Assembly (NCBI GenBank): GCA_009746045.1
Contig: RPFO01000479.1
Coordinates: 1-37,070 of the forward strand
Direction of reading: 5' to 3'
From: Mesostigma viride
Lineage: Eukaryota; Streptophyta; Mesostigmatophyceae; Mesostigmatales; Mesostigmataceae
DNA: 37,070 bases
The translations under genes and the position numbers were made by a program. The notes under the pieces were generated by a model. It was not told the DNA's origin. It did not search any database and saw nothing but the letters and a program-made list of their open reading frames with translations. This document shows, piece by piece, positions 35,703 to 37,070 of this stretch; within the stretch, counting starts at the first letter, position 1; every line of letters begins with the position of its first letter.

Positions 35703-36410
35703 AATCCCTACTCCTTCCTCCTCCTGTACTCATCCTACCCGATACTACCAAACCCTTTGTGGTAGCTACAGACGCTAGTAAGGTAGCAATAGGGGGCGTC
35801 CTTCTCCAGGATCAGGGTCAGGGCTTACAGCCAATTGAGTATATCTCTAGGACAATGCTCCCTGCGGAGCGTAACTATCCTGTACACCAGCAGGAACTCT
35901 TAGCTGTGGTGCATGTATTGTTGCCACGCGTGGCAGCATTTTCTTAAAGGTGCCCAATTTGATGTTTGCCTGAATGAACCCTGTGAGATAGATCCTTATA
36001 GATTAGTTATACAAACGGACCACCGTCCCCTTACCCATCTGCTCTCCCAACCCAACCTTACCCCTCGTCAAGCGCGCTGGATGGAGTTTTTAGCACAGTT
36101 TTCCCCTTTTAAACTTCAGTATGTTAAGGGTGTAGATAACATAGTACCTTATGCACTCTCCCGTCGCGCAGATTACTCCTTTTTCGAGGACTTGGATGTT
36201 CTCAATACTACTCTAGTTCCTACTACTCTTGGTGTAACCCCTTACGGTGAACTACCTGATGATGAATCATATGCCTACCTCTTTCATACTGCTGTTCGCA
36301 TGCCTGATCTCCTTTCTCACGTAGGACTCTCTCTCCTGTGTGAGGCCCTTCCTGTGGTCTCTGTGGGGGGGGAGGGGAAAATAAAATTTCTATACCGCTT
36401 AGCCATATAG
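35699..36410 (+). pseudogene. Ty3/gypsy RNase H, broken
   Basis: Two frames. The first (to 35947) has VVATDASKVAIGGVLLQDQ and ERNYPVHQQELLAVVHVL, giving the first Asp and Glu of RNase H. A frameshift near 35920 leads to the second, with WQHFLKGAQF, VIQTDHRPLTHLLSQ (Asp) and QARWMEFLAQFSPFKLQYVKG. The closing DALSR motif, normally DALSRR, reads YALSRR. RNase H would remove template RNA during reverse transcription; with these breaks no functional enzyme is expected. Confidence 0.8.
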
Positions 36411-36520
36411 CGACTAGGTCAGGAAAGTCTTATGATAACATAGTCCCTCTAGGACCTCCCCTTCTCTTTGGCAAGGCGGTAGGAGACCTCTTTAAACCTG
36501 TTCTGGATACCTCTGTAGCA

Positions 36521-36897
36521 ATGCCTACCTCTGATCTTGAACGCCTGATTAGTAGATTTACGGCCACTGAGCCGGAAGCTTTAGCTGCCATTGCCTCCCA
36601 TCCACAAAAGTTAGGTAAACACCCCTGTAAATTTGTAGGTGGATTTCTATATGTGCAGATAGCAGATTCTCCCCCTCAATGGCGCCTGTATGTCCCCCTA
36701 TCTGTCGCTCCTCCCTGCTATTTGAGTTGCATGACTTATCTGCTCACCAGGGTGGTAAACGGGTACGGGACCTAGTAGCTCGCTCTTACTACTGGCCTTC
36801 CCTTTTAAAAGATATAGATAAAGTATGGTACACAGAGAGTGAGTTAGATGGTTGTAGCCGTTTGTTGCAGGACTACAAAACCCTGCATCAGCTCTAG
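36521..36897 (+). pseudogene. Integrase zinc-binding region remnant
   Basis: A coding-like linker (36521 to about 36700) is followed, after a frame change, by HDLSAHQGGKRVRDLVARSYYWPSLLKDID. This is the H2 half and YYWP signature of the integrase H2C2 domain. The Cys half is poor: the usual CxxC is replaced by a single Cys (DGCSRLLQ). The catalytic D,D,E core is not recognisable in the remaining sequence and may lie beyond the window or be deleted. Confidence 0.6.
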
Positions 36898-36973
36898 CTG
36901 TCGACCTGCCCCTCCCTTATATTATGTCTGCTGTCGACGGGTGGTTGGTTGTCCCCTCCCCTCCGCAGCCATC

Positions 36974-37070
36974 ATGGCGGAACCTACCCCTCCGACAGAG
37001 ATCCTGCCGCCTACCCCTGATCCAGAGTTCTACTGTGAGGTCCTTCCGGGCCGATGGGTTTCCCGTTCCA
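36974..37070 (+). CDS. Partial open frame at the window edge
   Basis: An ATG at 36974 opens 32 codons (MAEPTPPTEILPPTPDPEF...) with no stop before the edge. It could be the integrase C-terminal tail or a following ORF of the gypsy element. It is too short to judge. Confidence 0.2.
   Translation, partial: MAEPTPPTEILPPTPDPEFYCEVLPGRWVSRS

Larger units (their letters stand above)
30600..37070 (+). mobile_element. Decayed Ty3/gypsy retrotransposon, cut by the window edge
   Basis: Order: LTR, Gly/Arg-rich ORF, viroplasmin-domain ORF, Gag with zinc knuckle and aspartic protease, RT, RNase H and integrase zinc domain. RT before integrase is the Ty3/gypsy order. Gag-protease is intact; pol carries an in-frame stop and several frameshifts. 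The AT-richer composition and codon use contrast sharply with the GC-rich LINE. The element lies just upstream of the CACTA transposase and probably inserted within that transposon. The 3' LTR is outside the window. Confidence 0.85.

Overview
This window is a eukaryotic, transposon-packed stretch. Short GT-AG introns (143 to about 310 bases) and nested LTR, LINE and CACTA elements rule out a bacterial source. The mix of very GC-rich and AT-rich elements, and the PHD-finger-bearing retroelements, would fit a green alga, but that is a guess and no host gene is recognisable.

Layout. 1-1302 (minus): a Ser/Pro-rich then coiled-coil protein, its 3' half frameshifted. 1831-3450: an unknown ORF, a polypurine tract and an LTR related to the one at 30600. 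3894-7730: a LINE ORF1-like scrap, then a unit bounded by repeated short palindromes (4313-5978) and non-coding DNA. 7735-8709 (minus): an unrecognised frameshifted gene. 8870-9850: C-rich low-complexity DNA with a perfect G17-TT-C17 hairpin. 10008-11432: eight full copies plus one partial copy of a 170-bp monomer, running straight into a non-LTR retrotransposon (11545-16703) with PHD, RING and C2H2-like fingers, reverse transcriptase (RT) and a restriction-enzyme-like endonuclease.

From 16978 a CACTA (En/Spm) element begins with its terminus and subterminal repeats. Its tnp2-type transposase runs on the minus strand. Intron-linked N-terminal exons lie at 30467-27772 and C-terminal exons at 18851-17393. 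About 7.6 kb separates the two halves: a 5'-truncated Ty3/gypsy pol with a C-terminal PHD finger (19721-22450), flanked by inverted repeats of about 0.85 kb. One arm is itself split by a young, coding-poor LTR element (23286-25958, minus strand, 5-bp target duplication). A 26-bp direct repeat brackets the whole insertion.

From 30600 to the right edge lies a second, decayed Ty3/gypsy element: LTR, a Gly/Arg-rich ORF, an ORF with a viroplasmin/RNase H1 hybrid-binding-type domain, Gag-protease, then RT, RNase H and the integrase zinc domain broken by stops and frameshifts.

Inferred order of events: CACTA first, then the gypsy/inverted-repeat insertion inside it, then the small LTR element inside that. 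The right-hand gypsy probably also landed in the CACTA element, whose right end is not visible. Many frame breaks sit on homopolymer runs, so some may be sequencing or assembly indels rather than decay. No rRNA, tRNA or CRISPR locus was recognised.
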